A stretch of 64,000 nt of DNA from Acetobacteraceae bacterium (GCA_004843165.1 CP039459.1:1057501-1121500); one strand, 5' to 3'; shown: positions 34,118-44,324, counted from the stretch's first letter. The notes: a model not told the origin generated them from the letters alone. Made by a program: numbers and translations.

Positions 34118-34671
34118 GATGTGAAATTAGAAATGCTGTTGTCGGCACGTTCCCACCAATAGCCGTTTTCTTTTGTAGGAAGGTTTGGCAGGATGTCTGC
34201 GGGATTGCCCTCAAACCTGACACTATTGGTCGGCGTTTCCTCAATTAAAATGGCTTTGGCTGCAAGCAGTCCACCGTCTTCTTTTAAAAATTGGTTGGCT
34301 TTTGAAAGAAGCAGGGCCGCAAGCATTTCTGTTGTCGGGTCACCGGGGGTGACCATAATACGTTGGAGGCGTTCCGGCTCTTTTTCTTTAAAGAAGTCCA
34401 GTAAGGGATCTTTATCGGAAAGCTGAAAGACATGATCGACATGGTTATCAATAAAATGATGCCAGCGTTTTTTTGCCTGTGCAAAAGGCATGAGCATATT
34501 TTCTTTTCCATCTAAGCGCTCCCCTTGGTGATTGGGGCCTTTTGTGAGAAAAAGCGTAACATATTCATTATGGCCATGCGGAATGGCACAAGCCTCACTT
34601 GTCCCCGTAATGAGACGGTGAGCCATTGCAAAGCGGCGTGTAAATTCAAGCGTGAAGTGAGAATGTATCAT
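34114..34671 (-). CDS. queD: 6-carboxy-5,6,7,8-tetrahydropterin synthase
   Basis: This is a 185-residue member of the PTPS/QueD family, which makes 6-carboxytetrahydropterin from 7,8-dihydroneopterin triphosphate in queuosine synthesis. Zinc ligands are visible as the His in FAMAHRL and the pair in [20 protein letters not shown] and a TTEMLA segment complete the active site. It is longer than the common 120-residue form. The start overlaps the queC stop by four bases (ATGA). It is the last gene of the queE-queC-queD unit. Confidence 0.9.
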   Translation of the reverse strand: MIHSHFTLEFTRRFAMAHRLITGTSEACAIPHGHNEYVTLFLTKGPNHQGERLDGKENMLMPFAQAKKRWHHFIDNHVDHVFQLSDKDPLLDFFKEKEPERLQRIMVTPGDPTTEMLAALLLSKANQFLKEDGGLLAAKAILIEETPTNSVRFEGNPADILPNLPTKENGYWWERADNSISNFTS

Positions 34672-35390
34672 GATTTTTTTGCTCTATATTCTTGCCACCC
34701 TTGGGCACGGAGTTCACAGGCTGGGCAGGTGCCGCAGCCATAACCCCATTCTTGGCGTTCACCACGTTCGCCAAGATAACAGCTATGGCTTTCTTCATTG
34801 ATAAAATCAACAAGTTCTTTACCGCCTGTTTTCTCTGCGAGTTCCCAGCTTTGCGCTTTATCAATCCACATGAGGGGCGCATGAAGGTGAAATTGTTCTG
34901 CCATACCTAAATTAAGCGTCACCTGCATAGATTTAAAGAAATCGTCACGGCAGTCAGGATAGCCCGAATAATCTGTTTGACAGATACCGGCAATAATATT
35001 GGAAATATTTCGTCTCGTAGCCAAGGCGGCAGAAAAGGTAAGAAAAATAATATTACGTCCGGGGACAAAGGAGCTTGGAAGTCCCTGCTGATTCAGCTTA
35101 ATTTCTGTCTCACGTGTTAGGGAAGTTTCAGAAATTTCTCCCAAGGCGGAGAGGTCTAAAAGGTGATCTTCGCCAAGTTTCTCTGCCCATTCGGGTTTGA
35201 TGAGGGGAAGTTTTTTGCGAATATTTTGGCGGCACTCCAGTTCAATCTCATGGCGTTGCCCATAGTAAAATCCAACTGTTTCGACACGATCAAAACGAGA
35301 GAGGGCATCGGCTAAGCAAATGGCTGAATCTTGGCCGCCAGAGAAAAGAACCAAGACAGATTTATGAGAGGAGGAAAGAGATGTCGACAT
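34668..35390 (-). CDS. queC: 7-cyano-7-deazaguanine synthase
   Basis: This is a 240-residue ATP-dependent enzyme that converts 7-carboxy-7-deazaguanine to preQ0. The PP-loop [12 protein letters not shown] is near residue 15. The zinc-binding cysteines are in SCYLGE and [11 protein letters not shown] near the C-terminus. It is linked to queD by a four-base overlap and to queE by a 36-base gap. Confidence 0.95.
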   Translation of the reverse strand: MSTSLSSSHKSVLVLFSGGQDSAICLADALSRFDRVETVGFYYGQRHEIELECRQNIRKKLPLIKPEWAEKLGEDHLLDLSALGEISETSLTRETEIKLNQQGLPSSFVPGRNIIFLTFSAALATRRNISNIIAGICQTDYSGYPDCRDDFFKSMQVTLNLGMAEQFHLHAPLMWIDKAQSWELAEKTGGKELVDFINEESHSCYLGERGERQEWGYGCGTCPACELRAQGWQEYRAKKS

Positions 35391-35426
35391 ATTTTCTAAA
35401 GGTATAAAATGGAAAGGGGGTATTCT

Positions 35427-36077
35427 TCATTCAATATCAAGGATTTTATGAAGTTGTAAGCCAAGTCGCCAATTCGGATGGGTAAGACAGTAATTTAGGG
35501 CTTGTTTGGTATTTTCTTTTTTATTTTCATTATCCATTGGTTGGAGAATGAAATGTTTAAACTTTAAATGCTGGAAAGATTCTGGGGTTAAGTGCGTTTG
35601 TGGGTAGATGAATTTCAGCTCATCTCCTGCTGTAAGCGCAAGTTTCTCTTCTTTAGGGCTGACGCAAATCCAATCCAGTAAGGTAAGAACGTCTTTGGAG
35701 GGCATGAGAGAGCCATTTGTCTCAAGAGAAATTTTAAAGCCATGATCTTTTAGAGCGCTGAGAAGGGGAGCGTCAAGCTGGAGTAAGGGCTCACCACCTG
35801 TAAAAATAACGTGTTTTTCAGCAGAGGATTTTGTCTCTTTTTCCCAGATGTCCGCAATGGTTTCGGCTAGATTTTCCGGAGAGGCATATTTACCGCCATA
35901 GGCACCATTCGTCCCGATAAAATCTGTATCGCAGAATTTACAAATGGATTTCTCTCTGTCTTTTTCGAGGCCGTTCCAGAGATTACATCCTGAAAAACGA
36001 CAGAAGAGACTGATTTTACCGCTTTGTATGCCTTCACCTTGAAGGGACAAAAAAATTTCTTTTATGGAGTATGTCAC
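35427..36077 (-). CDS. queE: 7-carboxy-7-deazaguanine synthase
   Basis: This is a 216-residue radical SAM enzyme that rearranges carboxytetrahydropterin to 7-carboxy-7-deazaguanine. The variant cluster motif typical of QueE is present: a Cys in SGCNLW, then a longer spacer before ICKFCDTDF. FSLQGEG-type FLSLQGEG and FTGGEPLLQ follow. Translation seems to start at GTG (36077) with no clear Shine-Dalgarno. The gene begins 59 bases downstream of tRNA-Asp on the same strand. Confidence 0.93.
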   Translation of the reverse strand: MTYSIKEIFLSLQGEGIQSGKISLFCRFSGCNLWNGLEKDREKSICKFCDTDFIGTNGAYGGKYASPENLAETIADIWEKETKSSAEKHVIFTGGEPLLQLDAPLLSALKDHGFKISLETNGSLMPSKDVLTLLDWICVSPKEEKLALTAGDELKFIYPQTHLTPESFQHLKFKHFILQPMDNENKKENTKQALNYCLTHPNWRLGLQLHKILDIE

Positions 36078-36114
36078 AGAAAAAACTTTGATAGATAAAA
36101 TGGGAGTTCTCGCA

Positions 36115-36136
36115 CCATTCTAAAAATATTTTAGAA

Positions 36137-36139
<3 letters not shown>
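36115..36139 (-). terminator. Hairpin overlapping tRNA-Asp 3' end
   Basis: Perfect 11-base arms CCATTCTAAAA/TTTTAGAATGG surround ATA. One arm includes the CCA end of the tRNA. After one mismatch the pairing continues for five more bases (CTCGC/GCGAG), so the hairpin repeats the tRNA acceptor end in inverted form. It could act as a processing or attenuation signal before queE. Confidence 0.55.
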
Positions 36140-36213
<74 letters not shown>

Positions 36214-36565
36214 TTCTTCATGCTTGAAATTTATCTTCGTAAAGAAAAGCAAGCTGTGATGCATCAGGGTTTAGCAGTGCTGGAAATGAAAGACAAGTCG
36301 AAAAATGAGATTTTTTAAATATTTTCGAGTTTCAACTTAATTTTTCTGTGAATTTTTTAAAAATATCCCGGATTTTTCTGCTTTTGAAGAATGGTTTTTC
36401 TTTTATTTTTATCGTGTCGATTTTGGCTTTACTTTTGGAAAAAAAATTAGACAAACTACGGTAGTATTTCTCTTATAAAATCTTGTTTTCTGGGACTTTT
36501 TTAAAAGCGAAGAAAGAGATGACACACCAAAAGGCATATGATAGGATTTTTTCTATCTAAAGGCT

Positions 36566-36608
36566 GGGTGGCAGGGAACCACTCACGGGCGCTAAAGATG
36601 AAGAGCGT
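36566..36608 (+). promoter_or_regulatory. Two-hairpin leader before catalase
   Basis: GTGG-CAGGGAA-CCAC is followed by GCGCT and AGCGT, which can pair around an A-rich loop, 33 bases before the catalase start. No known riboswitch is recognised. In the rest of the 36214-36641 gap I see only AT-rich sequence. Confidence 0.3.
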
Positions 36609-36641
36609 CAGAAGATTTTATCAATTTCCCGGAGAGTTTCT

Positions 36642-38300
36642 ATGACAAAAAAAATTGCGACATGCTTGGGTTTAGCGGCCAGTTTGATGGCGGGCACTGC
36701 ATTTGCAGGCACCAGTACAGATCGTGCTGGCGTTACAGCAGATAAATCCTATGATGGCACCGACAAAGTACCTGCATTGATAACAGATAGTTCTGCGCAT
36801 ATTATTGCAGATAATCAGAATATCAAAACAGCAGGTCAAGATGGTCCAGGCTTGATAGAGGATGCGCATTTCTTCGAGAAATTGGCACATTTTGACCGTG
36901 AGCGTATTCCGGAGCGTGTTGTGCATGCCCGTGGTACGGGGGCACAGGGTGTTTTTATTTCTGATGTTGATTTCAGTGAATATTCCCAGGCCTCTCTTTT
37001 CCAAAAGGGCAAAAAGACTCCTATCGTGATGCGATTCTCTACGGTTTTGAACCGACCAGGTTCCCCTGAGTGGATTCGTGATCCTCGTGGTTTCGCCGTG
37101 AAATTCAAAACCGATACCGGGAATTGGGATGTGGTTGGGATTGATTTTCCAGTCTTCTTTATTCGTGATGCGATCAAGTTCCCAGATCTTATCCATTCCA
37201 ACCGTCCAGATCCTGTAACAGAAGTTCAGGATCTTGTGGGACGTTTTGATTTCTTTGCAAACTCTCCAGAAAATACCCATGCTCTGACATGGCTTTATTC
37301 TCAGAGATATGGCGTGCCAAAAGATTATCGTCATCTTGATGGGTACGGTGTACATGCGTTCCGCACGATCAATAAAGATGGCAAGCAGTTCTTCGTGAAG
37401 TTTCACTTTAAATCCCAGCAGGGCGTTGAGGGATTAACGGCTGAGCAGATTTCACATACCGACTGGAACTATGCGACAAAAGACCTTTATGGCAATATTC
37501 AAAAGGGCAATTTCCCACAATGGGATCTTTATGCTCAGGTCTTGACGCCGGAACAGGCGAAAGCTTTGCCCTATGATGCCTTTGACGATACGAAAGACTG
37601 GATCGGTGTTAAGGAAATTCGTTTAGGGTCTATGGTCTTGAATAAGATCCCAGATAATTTCTTCCAGTGGACGGAAGAGGCGGCTTATAGCCCAAGCAAC
37701 ATGATTCCTGGTATTTATGCTTCTCCGGACAAAATGTTGCAGGGTCGTATCTTCTCTTATCCAGATACACAGCGTTACCGTTTAGGTGTGAATTATCAGG
37801 ATCTGCCTGTTAATGCGCCGTTGGTTGCCGTGCATAATGATCAGCAGGATGGCACAATGAGTGCGAAACCGCAAAAGGGTCATGCAAATTACCAGCCAAC
37901 GAGCTTCTGGGAAGACCAATGGGCAACTGTCGATCAGACAAATCCGGGGAATGGTCATATTTCTGCTGCGGCGCCGAAAGATAGTCCGTATGCAAGTGCT
38001 GTTTATACTGTTTCCGGTAAGGCTGAGCAGCGGACGATTGCACCGATGGATGATTTTGCGCAGGCAGGTATCTTGTACCGCTCCTTCTCCGAGCAGGAAA
38101 AACAGGCCCTGATTTCCAATCTTGTCGCAGATATGAAGGGAACGCCATATCGTCAAAATCCACGTATTACGTTGATTCGTGACTGTGCTTATTTCTATAA
38201 GGCAGACACAGATTACGGAACGCGTTTGGCAGATGCTATGGGGCTTCCGATTAAAGATGTTAAAGCCGTTGCAAAAAGTCTTTCTGCCAATTTAGGTTAA
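36642..38300 (+). CDS. Exported haem catalase
   Basis: This is a 552-residue monofunctional catalase that dismutates hydrogen peroxide. An unusual N-terminal Sec signal (cleavage near AFA, residue 22) indicates a periplasmic enzyme. The core shows RVVHARGTGAQG with catalytic H95, NRPGSPEWIRDPRGFAVKF, and the proximal Tyr373 in RIFSYPDTQRYRLG. Start strength is high (CCCGGAGAG before ATG). Exported catalases are known in some Gram-negative bacteria. A terminator follows. Confidence 0.95.
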   Translation: MTKKIATCLGLAASLMAGTAFAGTSTDRAGVTADKSYDGTDKVPALITDSSAHIIADNQNIKTAGQDGPGLIEDAHFFEKLAHFDRERIPERVVHARGTGAQGVFISDVDFSEYSQASLFQKGKKTPIVMRFSTVLNRPGSPEWIRDPRGFAVKFKTDTGNWDVVGIDFPVFFIRDAIKFPDLIHSNRPDPVTEVQDLVGRFDFFANSPENTHALTWLYSQRYGVPKDYRHLDGYGVHAFRTINKDGKQFFVKFHFKSQQGVEGLTAEQISHTDWNYATKDLYGNIQKGNFPQWDLYAQVLTPEQAKALPYDAFDDTKDWIGVKEIRLGSMVLNKIPDNFFQWTEEAAYSPSNMIPGIYASPDKMLQGRIFSYPDTQRYRLGVNYQDLPVNAPLVAVHNDQQDGTMSAKPQKGHANYQPTSFWEDQWATVDQTNPGNGHISAAAPKDSPYASAVYTVSGKAEQRTIAPMDDFAQAGILYRSFSEQEKQALISNLVADMKGTPYRQNPRITLIRDCAYFYKADTDYGTRLADAMGLPIKDVKAVAKSLSANLG

Positions 38301-38336
38301 AAGAAGCTTTTCATTTTTAAATCTGCGTGAAAATAA

Positions 38337-38372
38337 AGGGCGATTAGATGTCTATCTAGCGCCCTTTTTTTT
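38337..38372 (+). terminator. Terminator after catalase
   Basis: The stem AGGGCG/CGCCCT contains an inner TAGAT/ATCTA pair and is followed by eight Ts. Confidence 0.88.
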
Positions 38373-38489
38373 GTTACTCACGTTTTCTTATATGTTATTG
38401 AAGCGTATATTAACCCAAATTGTGATGGTCTTAAAAAATGGAAAATATCGAGGCCATTTAGAAAGTAGGACTAGGAAAGCGTCATAAAT

Positions 38490-39887
38490 ATGAAATTGGT
38501 TGTGATTGGTGGGGGCTATGTTGGGTTAGTTTCGGCGGTTTGCTTTGCAAAGCTAGAAGCTGAGGTCATCGTTCTGGAAAAAAATCAAGAACGCCTAGCT
38601 GCTTTAAAAAGAGGGGAGTCACCGATTTATGAGCCGGGCCTTTCCGAAGCTTTAACCACGGAAATTCAAGCCGGTAGATTATCTTTTACAGATTCTTATC
38701 AAGAGGCTTTGAGAGCGGCGGATGCGGTCTTCATCGCAGTGGGAACGCCCACAATTGCCAATATTTCCTCCTCTCAAAAGGAAGATAAGGCAGACCTTTC
38801 TCAAGTGTTTGATGCCGCTGCTTCGATTGCAAAACATTGTCAGTCTGATAGGCTGCTGGTGGTAACCAAATCAACCGTGCCGGTGGGGACAGGGCGTGAG
38901 CTGGTGAAATTTCTAAAAAAAGAACGCCCAGATGTTGATTTTACATTGGCCTCTAATCCTGAGTTTCTAAGAGAAGGAACGGCGCTGGACGATTTTATGA
39001 ATCCTGATCGTATTCTCATCGGGCTTTATGCGGATAAAGCGGCAGAATCTGATCGGATTAAAGCGCTTTTCAAAAAACTTTACGCTGGTCTTATACAGGA
39101 TAAAGAAAGACTTTTCTTTGTTTCCTTAGAGAGTGCAGAACTTTCTAAATGTGCTTCGAATGCTTTTCTGGCGATGAAAGTTGGTTTTATCAATGAAATG
39201 GCCGATCTTTGTGAGGCGACAGGTGCAGATGTGCTTGAGGTTGCTCAGGCGATGGGGCTGGATGAGCGGATTGGCGCACGTTTTTTATCTCCAGGCCCGG
39301 GGGTCGGCGGTTCTTGCTTTCCAAAAGATTCTCGTGCCCTTGCGGCGACAGCGCGCTTACATGATTTAACAACGGAATTGGTTCAGGCGGCGATTGAAAG
39401 CAATGAGCGCCGTAAGCTTCAGTTAGCGAAACGGGTGCTGGAACGTCTTGGTGGAGATGTTAAAGGGAAAAAAATTGGTGTTTTAGGTGTCTCCTTTAAG
39501 GCGGGAACGGATGATGTCCGGGATGCACCGGCGCTCTCCATGTTACCTTACTTTTTAAAAGCGGGGGTTGTTCTCCAAGTCTATGATCCTTGCGGCATGG
39601 AAAATGCACAGGCTGTTTTCGAGCGGACAGGTGTACTTAAAGGGGGAGAGCAGGCCTTAAAATGGACTAAAACGGCTGAAGACGTTGCTGAAGGGGCAGA
39701 TCTCGTGCTTCTCTTAACAGAGTGGGAGGATTTTAAATCGCTTTCTCCTGTTGCTTTATCCAAAAGAATGCGTGGAAAGAAAATATTGGATTACCGAAAT
39801 TTTTTAGACGTGTTAGCTTTTCAAAGGGCAGGACTAGAAATTGAAGGTCTTGGGCGAGGAAATTTACTAAGGGAACAACAAAGATAA
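38490..39887 (+). CDS. ugd: UDP-glucose 6-dehydrogenase
   Basis: This 465-residue cytoplasmic enzyme oxidises UDP-glucose to UDP-glucuronate with two NAD. The N-terminal Rossmann motif is VIGGGYVGLVSAVCFA. The catalytic Cys276 is in GVGGSCFPKDSRAL. The central helix carries AELSKCASNAFLAMKVGFIN, and the C-terminal NDP-binding domain shows GVSFKAGTDDVRDAPAL. The product feeds surface polysaccharides. The stop and next start overlap as TAATG. Confidence 0.95.
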   Translation: MKLVVIGGGYVGLVSAVCFAKLEAEVIVLEKNQERLAALKRGESPIYEPGLSEALTTEIQAGRLSFTDSYQEALRAADAVFIAVGTPTIANISSSQKEDKADLSQVFDAAASIAKHCQSDRLLVVTKSTVPVGTGRELVKFLKKERPDVDFTLASNPEFLREGTALDDFMNPDRILIGLYADKAAESDRIKALFKKLYAGLIQDKERLFFVSLESAELSKCASNAFLAMKVGFINEMADLCEATGADVLEVAQAMGLDERIGARFLSPGPGVGGSCFPKDSRALAATARLHDLTTELVQAAIESNERRKLQLAKRVLERLGGDVKGKKIGVLGVSFKAGTDDVRDAPALSMLPYFLKAGVVLQVYDPCGMENAQAVFERTGVLKGGEQALKWTKTAEDVAEGADLVLLLTEWEDFKSLSPVALSKRMRGKKILDYRNFLDVLAFQRAGLEIEGLGRGNLLREQQR

Positions 39888-41101
39888 TGTCCAAGAAAAA
39901 GTTTAATTCAGGGGTTTATCTCTCTCTCTTTCTGTTTACGGGATTTACAGGAATTTTTTCATTAGGGGGGTCGGTTAAGGCTGCGTCACCATCCCCAAAG
40001 ACTTTCTACAAAGGAGAAGAGATAGATCTTCAGGCACCTTGCAGTATTATAAATATAGAGGTTGATCCAACCTTAACAAAGGGGATTAATCAGAAGGGTA
40101 TTTTGCCTAAAAATATGACCCTTAATGTGGCTAAGGATGAGGCGCAAAATCGTATTCTGATCCGAGCCAATGAATGTGTGCCGGGTGCTGGGCTATCTTT
40201 ACAAATTCCTACCAATTTTAGTGTGATCTATCATGATTCCCCCAAGGCTTCTTTGAAAATTTCCGGGGCAGTTGCTTCGTTTGAGGGGAATGTCACGGAC
40301 GGTGGAGAGGTATCCTTAGGGCAGGTGGATTCCTTAGATCTAAAAATGACGGGCATTTCCAAAGTTTCTGTTGAGAAACTCCATAGAGCAGCACAGCTTA
40401 TTGTTGCAGATGGTGCCTCTTTTACGTCTATGGATTCTGATCTTTCTGTTTTCTCCCTTTTTGGGAGTGCACATTCGGATGTTTTGCTACATTCAGGCCA
40501 TATTGCAACGGCGCATTTTACAATGGCGGATGAGTCGCAGGCGCAAGTCTTTGCTTCTGTGGGGCATGCAGATGTTCGTACAAAAGATAAGGGGTTTGTT
40601 CGTCTCGGCGCTGTAGCGCAAGCACCAGAGATTACAGATGGCAGTATTATCCGCAAGGAGACAGTTCCAGCAGGCAGTATTGTGATTTCTCAACCGGATG
40701 TCGTCGTATCGCCACCGCCGGCGGATATTTTAGCGTTAGATTCAACAGAAATGCCATCGGCTTTCTCAAAAACGGTATCCGATAATGCCAAAGGGAGCGC
40801 TGTTCAGCCCGCTCTGACAGGGGATGCGGCGCTATCTCAGGGCGATGCGGCAACACAGCCGGCACCGGGTGTCGCTGTTACCGCAACGCAGCCGATTGCG
40901 TCAACGCCGGTTGCGCCTATTTCAGCACCGGTTCCCACTGCGTCAGCCTCTGAGAATGTGCCGGTCACAGATCAGAAGGCGATAAAAGAGGAAATCAAAA
41001 AAGAGAAGGCAGATTTAAAAGCGGCGAAAAAAGATGAAAAAAGAATGAATGAATTGGCGACAGCCTCGGCAAATACGTCCTCTAGTCTCATGGTTTCCTA
41101 A
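39887..41101 (+). CDS. Secreted GIN-domain-like (DUF2807-type) protein
   Basis: This is a 404-residue exported protein with a signal ending near KAA. Residues about 115-255 form a repetitive beta pattern (ISGAVASFEGNVTDGGEVSLG and VFASVGHADVRTKD segments) like the head GIN domain, a right-handed beta-helix type found in envelope proteins. A long Pro/Ala/Thr-rich linker and a charged coiled segment EEIKKEKADLKAAKKDEK close the protein. It starts at TAATG from ugd, so it is co-translated and perhaps envelope related. It is followed by mlaE. Exact role unknown. Confidence 0.7.
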   Translation: MSKKKFNSGVYLSLFLFTGFTGIFSLGGSVKAASPSPKTFYKGEEIDLQAPCSIINIEVDPTLTKGINQKGILPKNMTLNVAKDEAQNRILIRANECVPGAGLSLQIPTNFSVIYHDSPKASLKISGAVASFEGNVTDGGEVSLGQVDSLDLKMTGISKVSVEKLHRAAQLIVADGASFTSMDSDLSVFSLFGSAHSDVLLHSGHIATAHFTMADESQAQVFASVGHADVRTKDKGFVRLGAVAQAPEITDGSIIRKETVPAGSIVISQPDVVVSPPPADILALDSTEMPSAFSKTVSDNAKGSAVQPALTGDAALSQGDAATQPAPGVAVTATQPIASTPVAPISAPVPTASASENVPVTDQKAIKEEIKKEKADLKAAKKDEKRMNELATASANTSSSLMVS

Positions 41102-41104
41102 ATT

Positions 41105-41917
41105 GTGAGAGAGGAGCAAAAGAAAAATATATTTTTGCTTTTATTGGAACCCGTTCATTTTCTCGGTGCTTCTTTTTTAGCTATGTGTCAAAGGGTGGGG
41201 CATCTTACCTTTTTTGCTTCTCAAGCCGCTATTCGGATTTTACATCTTCCTTTTTATGGGCGGATATTCTTTTCAACATTGCTAGAAATTAGTTTTTTGT
41301 CATTGCCGGTTATCGCTTTAACCTCTGTTTTTGCCGGCGGTGTGATTGCCTTGCAAAGCTGGATTGGCTTTCACCAATATCATGCAGAGGCCGCCTTGCC
41401 GGGAACGGTAATGGTTGCTGTGACAAGAGAGCTAGGGCCTGTTCTTACGGGTTTAATGATTGCAGGTCGGGTCGGCGCAGCGCTGGCTGCCAATATTGGG
41501 GCCATGCAGGTGACGGATCAGATTAGCGCATTGCGCTCGTTAGCCATTGATCCGATGCGGATGCAGGTAACGCCACGAATATTGGCCGGTATTGTCGGCT
41601 TGCCTATTCTGGTGGCGTTATCAGATATTTTAGGTGTTTTGGGTGGGTTTTCTGTTTGTGTTGGTAAGCTTGGCTTTAGCGCCGTTCCCTATATTCACGC
41701 AACGGCTGAGGCATTGAAATATAATGATATCTTTATCGGATTAGTCAAAGCAGCAGTGTTTGGGTTTATGGTAACCCTTTTTGCCTGTTATTATGGTTAT
41801 AAATGCAAGGGTGGCGCAGAGGGGGTTGCACGTGCAGCGACAGCAACGGTTGTTGCCTCTTCCATTATGATTTTGGTAACAGATTATTTCCTAACGGATT
41901 TTCTTTTCGCCGCTTAG
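41105..41917 (+). CDS. MlaE-family lipid ABC transporter permease
   Basis: This is a 270-residue inner-membrane protein of the MlaE/YrbE group, which moves phospholipids between membranes. The diagnostic core ELGPVLTGLMIAGRVGAALA and AMQVTDQISALRSLAIDP are present, with several hydrophobic spans. The GTG at 41105 is used; no nearby ATG is available. It is followed 12-15 bases later by the MlaF-type ATPase. The MlaD, MlaC and MlaB partners were not seen in the neighbourhood, so the system is split or reduced. Confidence 0.9.
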   Translation: MREEQKKNIFLLLLEPVHFLGASFLAMCQRVGHLTFFASQAAIRILHLPFYGRIFFSTLLEISFLSLPVIALTSVFAGGVIALQSWIGFHQYHAEAALPGTVMVAVTRELGPVLTGLMIAGRVGAALAANIGAMQVTDQISALRSLAIDPMRMQVTPRILAGIVGLPILVALSDILGVLGGFSVCVGKLGFSAVPYIHATAEALKYNDIFIGLVKAAVFGFMVTLFACYYGYKCKGGAEGVARAATATVVASSIMILVTDYFLTDFLFAA

Positions 41918-41932
41918 GGCAGGGAGGTCTTG

Positions 41933-42805
41933 GTGCATCGTTCAAAAATGGCGCCCTCTTTACGTATTCGAGGCTTAAAGAAATCCTTTGGCAATCGAGA
42001 AATTTTAAGGGGGGTTGATCTGGATGTGCCCTCTGGGACTTCGACGGTTATTATTGGCGGTTCGGGGACAGGAAAATCTGTCTTATTGCGTTGTTTGCTG
42101 GGCTTGGAAAAGCCGGACGCCGGCTCTATTGAAATTGACGGCGTAGATGTCCTTTCTTGTCGCCCTGCTTTAGCAGAGGCTTTAAGGGCAGAAATGGGAA
42201 TGCTCTTTCAAAATGCGGCGCTTTTTGATTCTATTTCCATTGTCGAGAATATTATTTTTGCTTTGAATGCTTTGCCAAGAATTCAATATTTACGCCAAAA
42301 GGCAAGATATGCCTTGCATGACGGTGAAAAGCCTAAATTTATCCCTGCGCCCTCACGTGCTGCTTTGCGTGAAGAGGCCTCTATTTTATTACAGCGTGTC
42401 GGCTTAAAAATGGATGTCGTTCGGGATCTTTATCCTTCATCTGCTTCTGGTGGAATGCAAAGAAGGATCGGGATTGCGAGAACGATGGCTTTAAAACCGG
42501 GGATTTTGCTTTTGGATGAGCCGACAGCCGGGCTTGATCCTGTGATGGTGGCCGTGATTGATGCCTTGATCCATGAAGCTGGCGGTCATATGGGAACGAC
42601 AACCCTCATGATTACGCATGATATGATTTCTGCCCGCCGTGTCGGGGATCGGGCCGCGATGCTTTATGAGGGAAAAATTATTTGGAATGGAAAAATTGAT
42701 CGCTTGCTTTCGTCAGGAAATCCTGTTGTGGAGCAATTTACGCATGGTCTTTTAAATGGCCCGATCAATACAGATTTTGTTTCAGAACATAAGGAAGGCC
42801 TATAA
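41933..42805 (+). CDS. MlaF-family ABC ATP-binding protein
   Basis: This is an ATPase of about 290 residues. Walker A is GGSGTGKSVLLRCL, the Q-loop is GMLFQNAALFDS, the signature-like SASGGMQRRIGIARTM follows, and Walker B is ILLLDEPTAGLDP. GTG at 41933 follows AGGGAGG at good spacing. It contains an insertion of about 25 residues after the Q-loop segment (RIQYLRQKARYALHDGEK), not common in short MlaF. It drives the MlaE permease upstream. Confidence 0.9.
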   Translation: MHRSKMAPSLRIRGLKKSFGNREILRGVDLDVPSGTSTVIIGGSGTGKSVLLRCLLGLEKPDAGSIEIDGVDVLSCRPALAEALRAEMGMLFQNAALFDSISIVENIIFALNALPRIQYLRQKARYALHDGEKPKFIPAPSRAALREEASILLQRVGLKMDVVRDLYPSSASGGMQRRIGIARTMALKPGILLLDEPTAGLDPVMVAVIDALIHEAGGHMGTTTLMITHDMISARRVGDRAAMLYEGKIIWNGKIDRLLSSGNPVVEQFTHGLLNGPINTDFVSEHKEGL

Positions 42806-42810
42806 AATCA

Positions 42811-44234
42811 ATGGCCAGAACGCCTAAATCCTCAAAAAATCCTCAATTTATCTGCCGTGAGTGCGGCGAGACACATTCTAAATGGAATGGGAAATGTGAC
42901 AAATGCGGCGCATGGAATAGCTTAGAGGAGCAAAAACATCAGGCTGCAAGTATTCTGCCGAATGTTTCACGTGGAACAGCGCCAAAATTGGAAATTTGCC
43001 GTTTAGACGGGGCAACACATCCGCCGCCTCGGATTAACTCAGGGATGGCAGAGTTTAATCGGGTTTTGGGCGGCGGCTTTGTCCCCGGTTCTGCTTTGCT
43101 TGTCGGGGGGATCCGGGGATCGGAAAGTCAACTTTGATGCTGCAGGCAGCACATGCTTTGGCCGTTGGAGGCGAAAAAGTTCTTTACGTCTCAGGGGAGG
43201 AGGCGCCAGATCAAATTCGCTTAAGGGCGAGGCGCTTGGGGTTGGATCAGCAAAAGAAAGCTCTGGATCTTTTGGACTTGGCCTCTTCTATTCAGGTGGC
43301 CTCGGTTTTGACTGCAATTGAAAAGGCGCAGGAAAAAGAAGCCCCGAAAGCGGTAATTATTGATTCCATTCAAACCATGTGGTCAGAAAATGCCAGCGGT
43401 GTGCCGGGATCGGTCAGTCAGGTGCGGGAGTGTGCTTTTGAGCTTATCCGTCTGGCCAAAGAACGTGGCTTTGCGTTGATTTTGATTGGCCATGTGACCA
43501 AGGAAGGGGCTTTAGCCGGGCCAAGGGTCTTGGAGCATATGGTTGATGCGGTCCTTTATTTTGAAGGGGAGCGTGGACACCAATTTCGTATTCTAAGGGC
43601 GGCCAAGAACCGTTTTGGCGCAACGGATGAAATTGGCGTCTTCTCTATGGAGGAGCAGGGGCTGATAGAAGTACCTAACCCGTCAGCCTTATTCTTAGCA
43701 GAACGTCGGGGAAATATTGCAGGATCAGCCGTTTTCGCCGGGTTGGAAGGCACACGTCCTGTCTTATTGGAAATACAGGCATTATTATCCCCAAAAGCCG
43801 GAGATGGTGCACCCCGCCGTGCGGTTCTGGGGTGGGAAAGTGCCCGTTTAAATATGCTTTTAGCTGTCTTAGAGGCGCGGTGCGGTTTTTCAATGGCTGG
43901 CAAAGATATTTATTTAAATGTGGCAGGGGGATTGCAGGTTAAGGAAGCCGGCGCTGATTTGGCCGTTGCCGCAGCACTTCTTTCTGCCGCTACCGGACAG
44001 CCTGCGCCACCGGATGCTGTCTTTTTCGGAGAGGTTGGTTTGTCAGGGGAATTGCGTCAAGCACCGCAAACCTCTCTGAGATTGAAGGAAAGCGCAAAAA
44101 TGGGCTTTCACCAAGCTTTTATGCCCAAACAGCATGGGGCAGGTAAAAAAGATAAACCAGAGGAAAATATCAAACTCTTTCCGTTCGGCCATTTGAGTGA
44201 TTTGGTGAAAAAATTTAATGAAATAGAGGCGTAA
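42811..44234 (+). pseudogene. radA: DNA repair protein RadA/Sms, frameshifted in Walker A
   Basis: RadA is a RecA-like branch-migration ATPase with an N-terminal zinc finger (CRECGETHSKWNGKCDKCGAW) and a Lon-like C-terminus. The reading frame from 42811 reaches GGGFVPGSALLVGG and then runs into RGSESQL and a stop. The continuing family sequence (from MLQAAHALAVGG, ending LVKKFNEIEA) is in the next frame from about 43134. At 43105-43110 there are six Gs; seven would read VGGDPGIGKST, the expected Walker A. Loss of one G exactly in the P-loop breaks the gene. A sequencing error, a phase-variable tract and real loss are all possible. Confidence 0.85.
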
Positions 44235-44324
44235 GATATTTTGAATGATGCGCTGTTTTTATGAAATCAGCTGAGCGCACAGAATAAATAAGATTTGTGA
44301 AAAACGATCTTTCTTAAACGAATC

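Noticed and set aside
36672-37406. 244-codon frame antisense to catalase
   Set aside because: It is a shadow of a highly conserved catalase gene, with no family features of its own.
42811-43137. Short zinc-finger protein as a separate gene
   Set aside because: It is the N-terminal part of radA cut by the missing G; the rest continues in the next frame.
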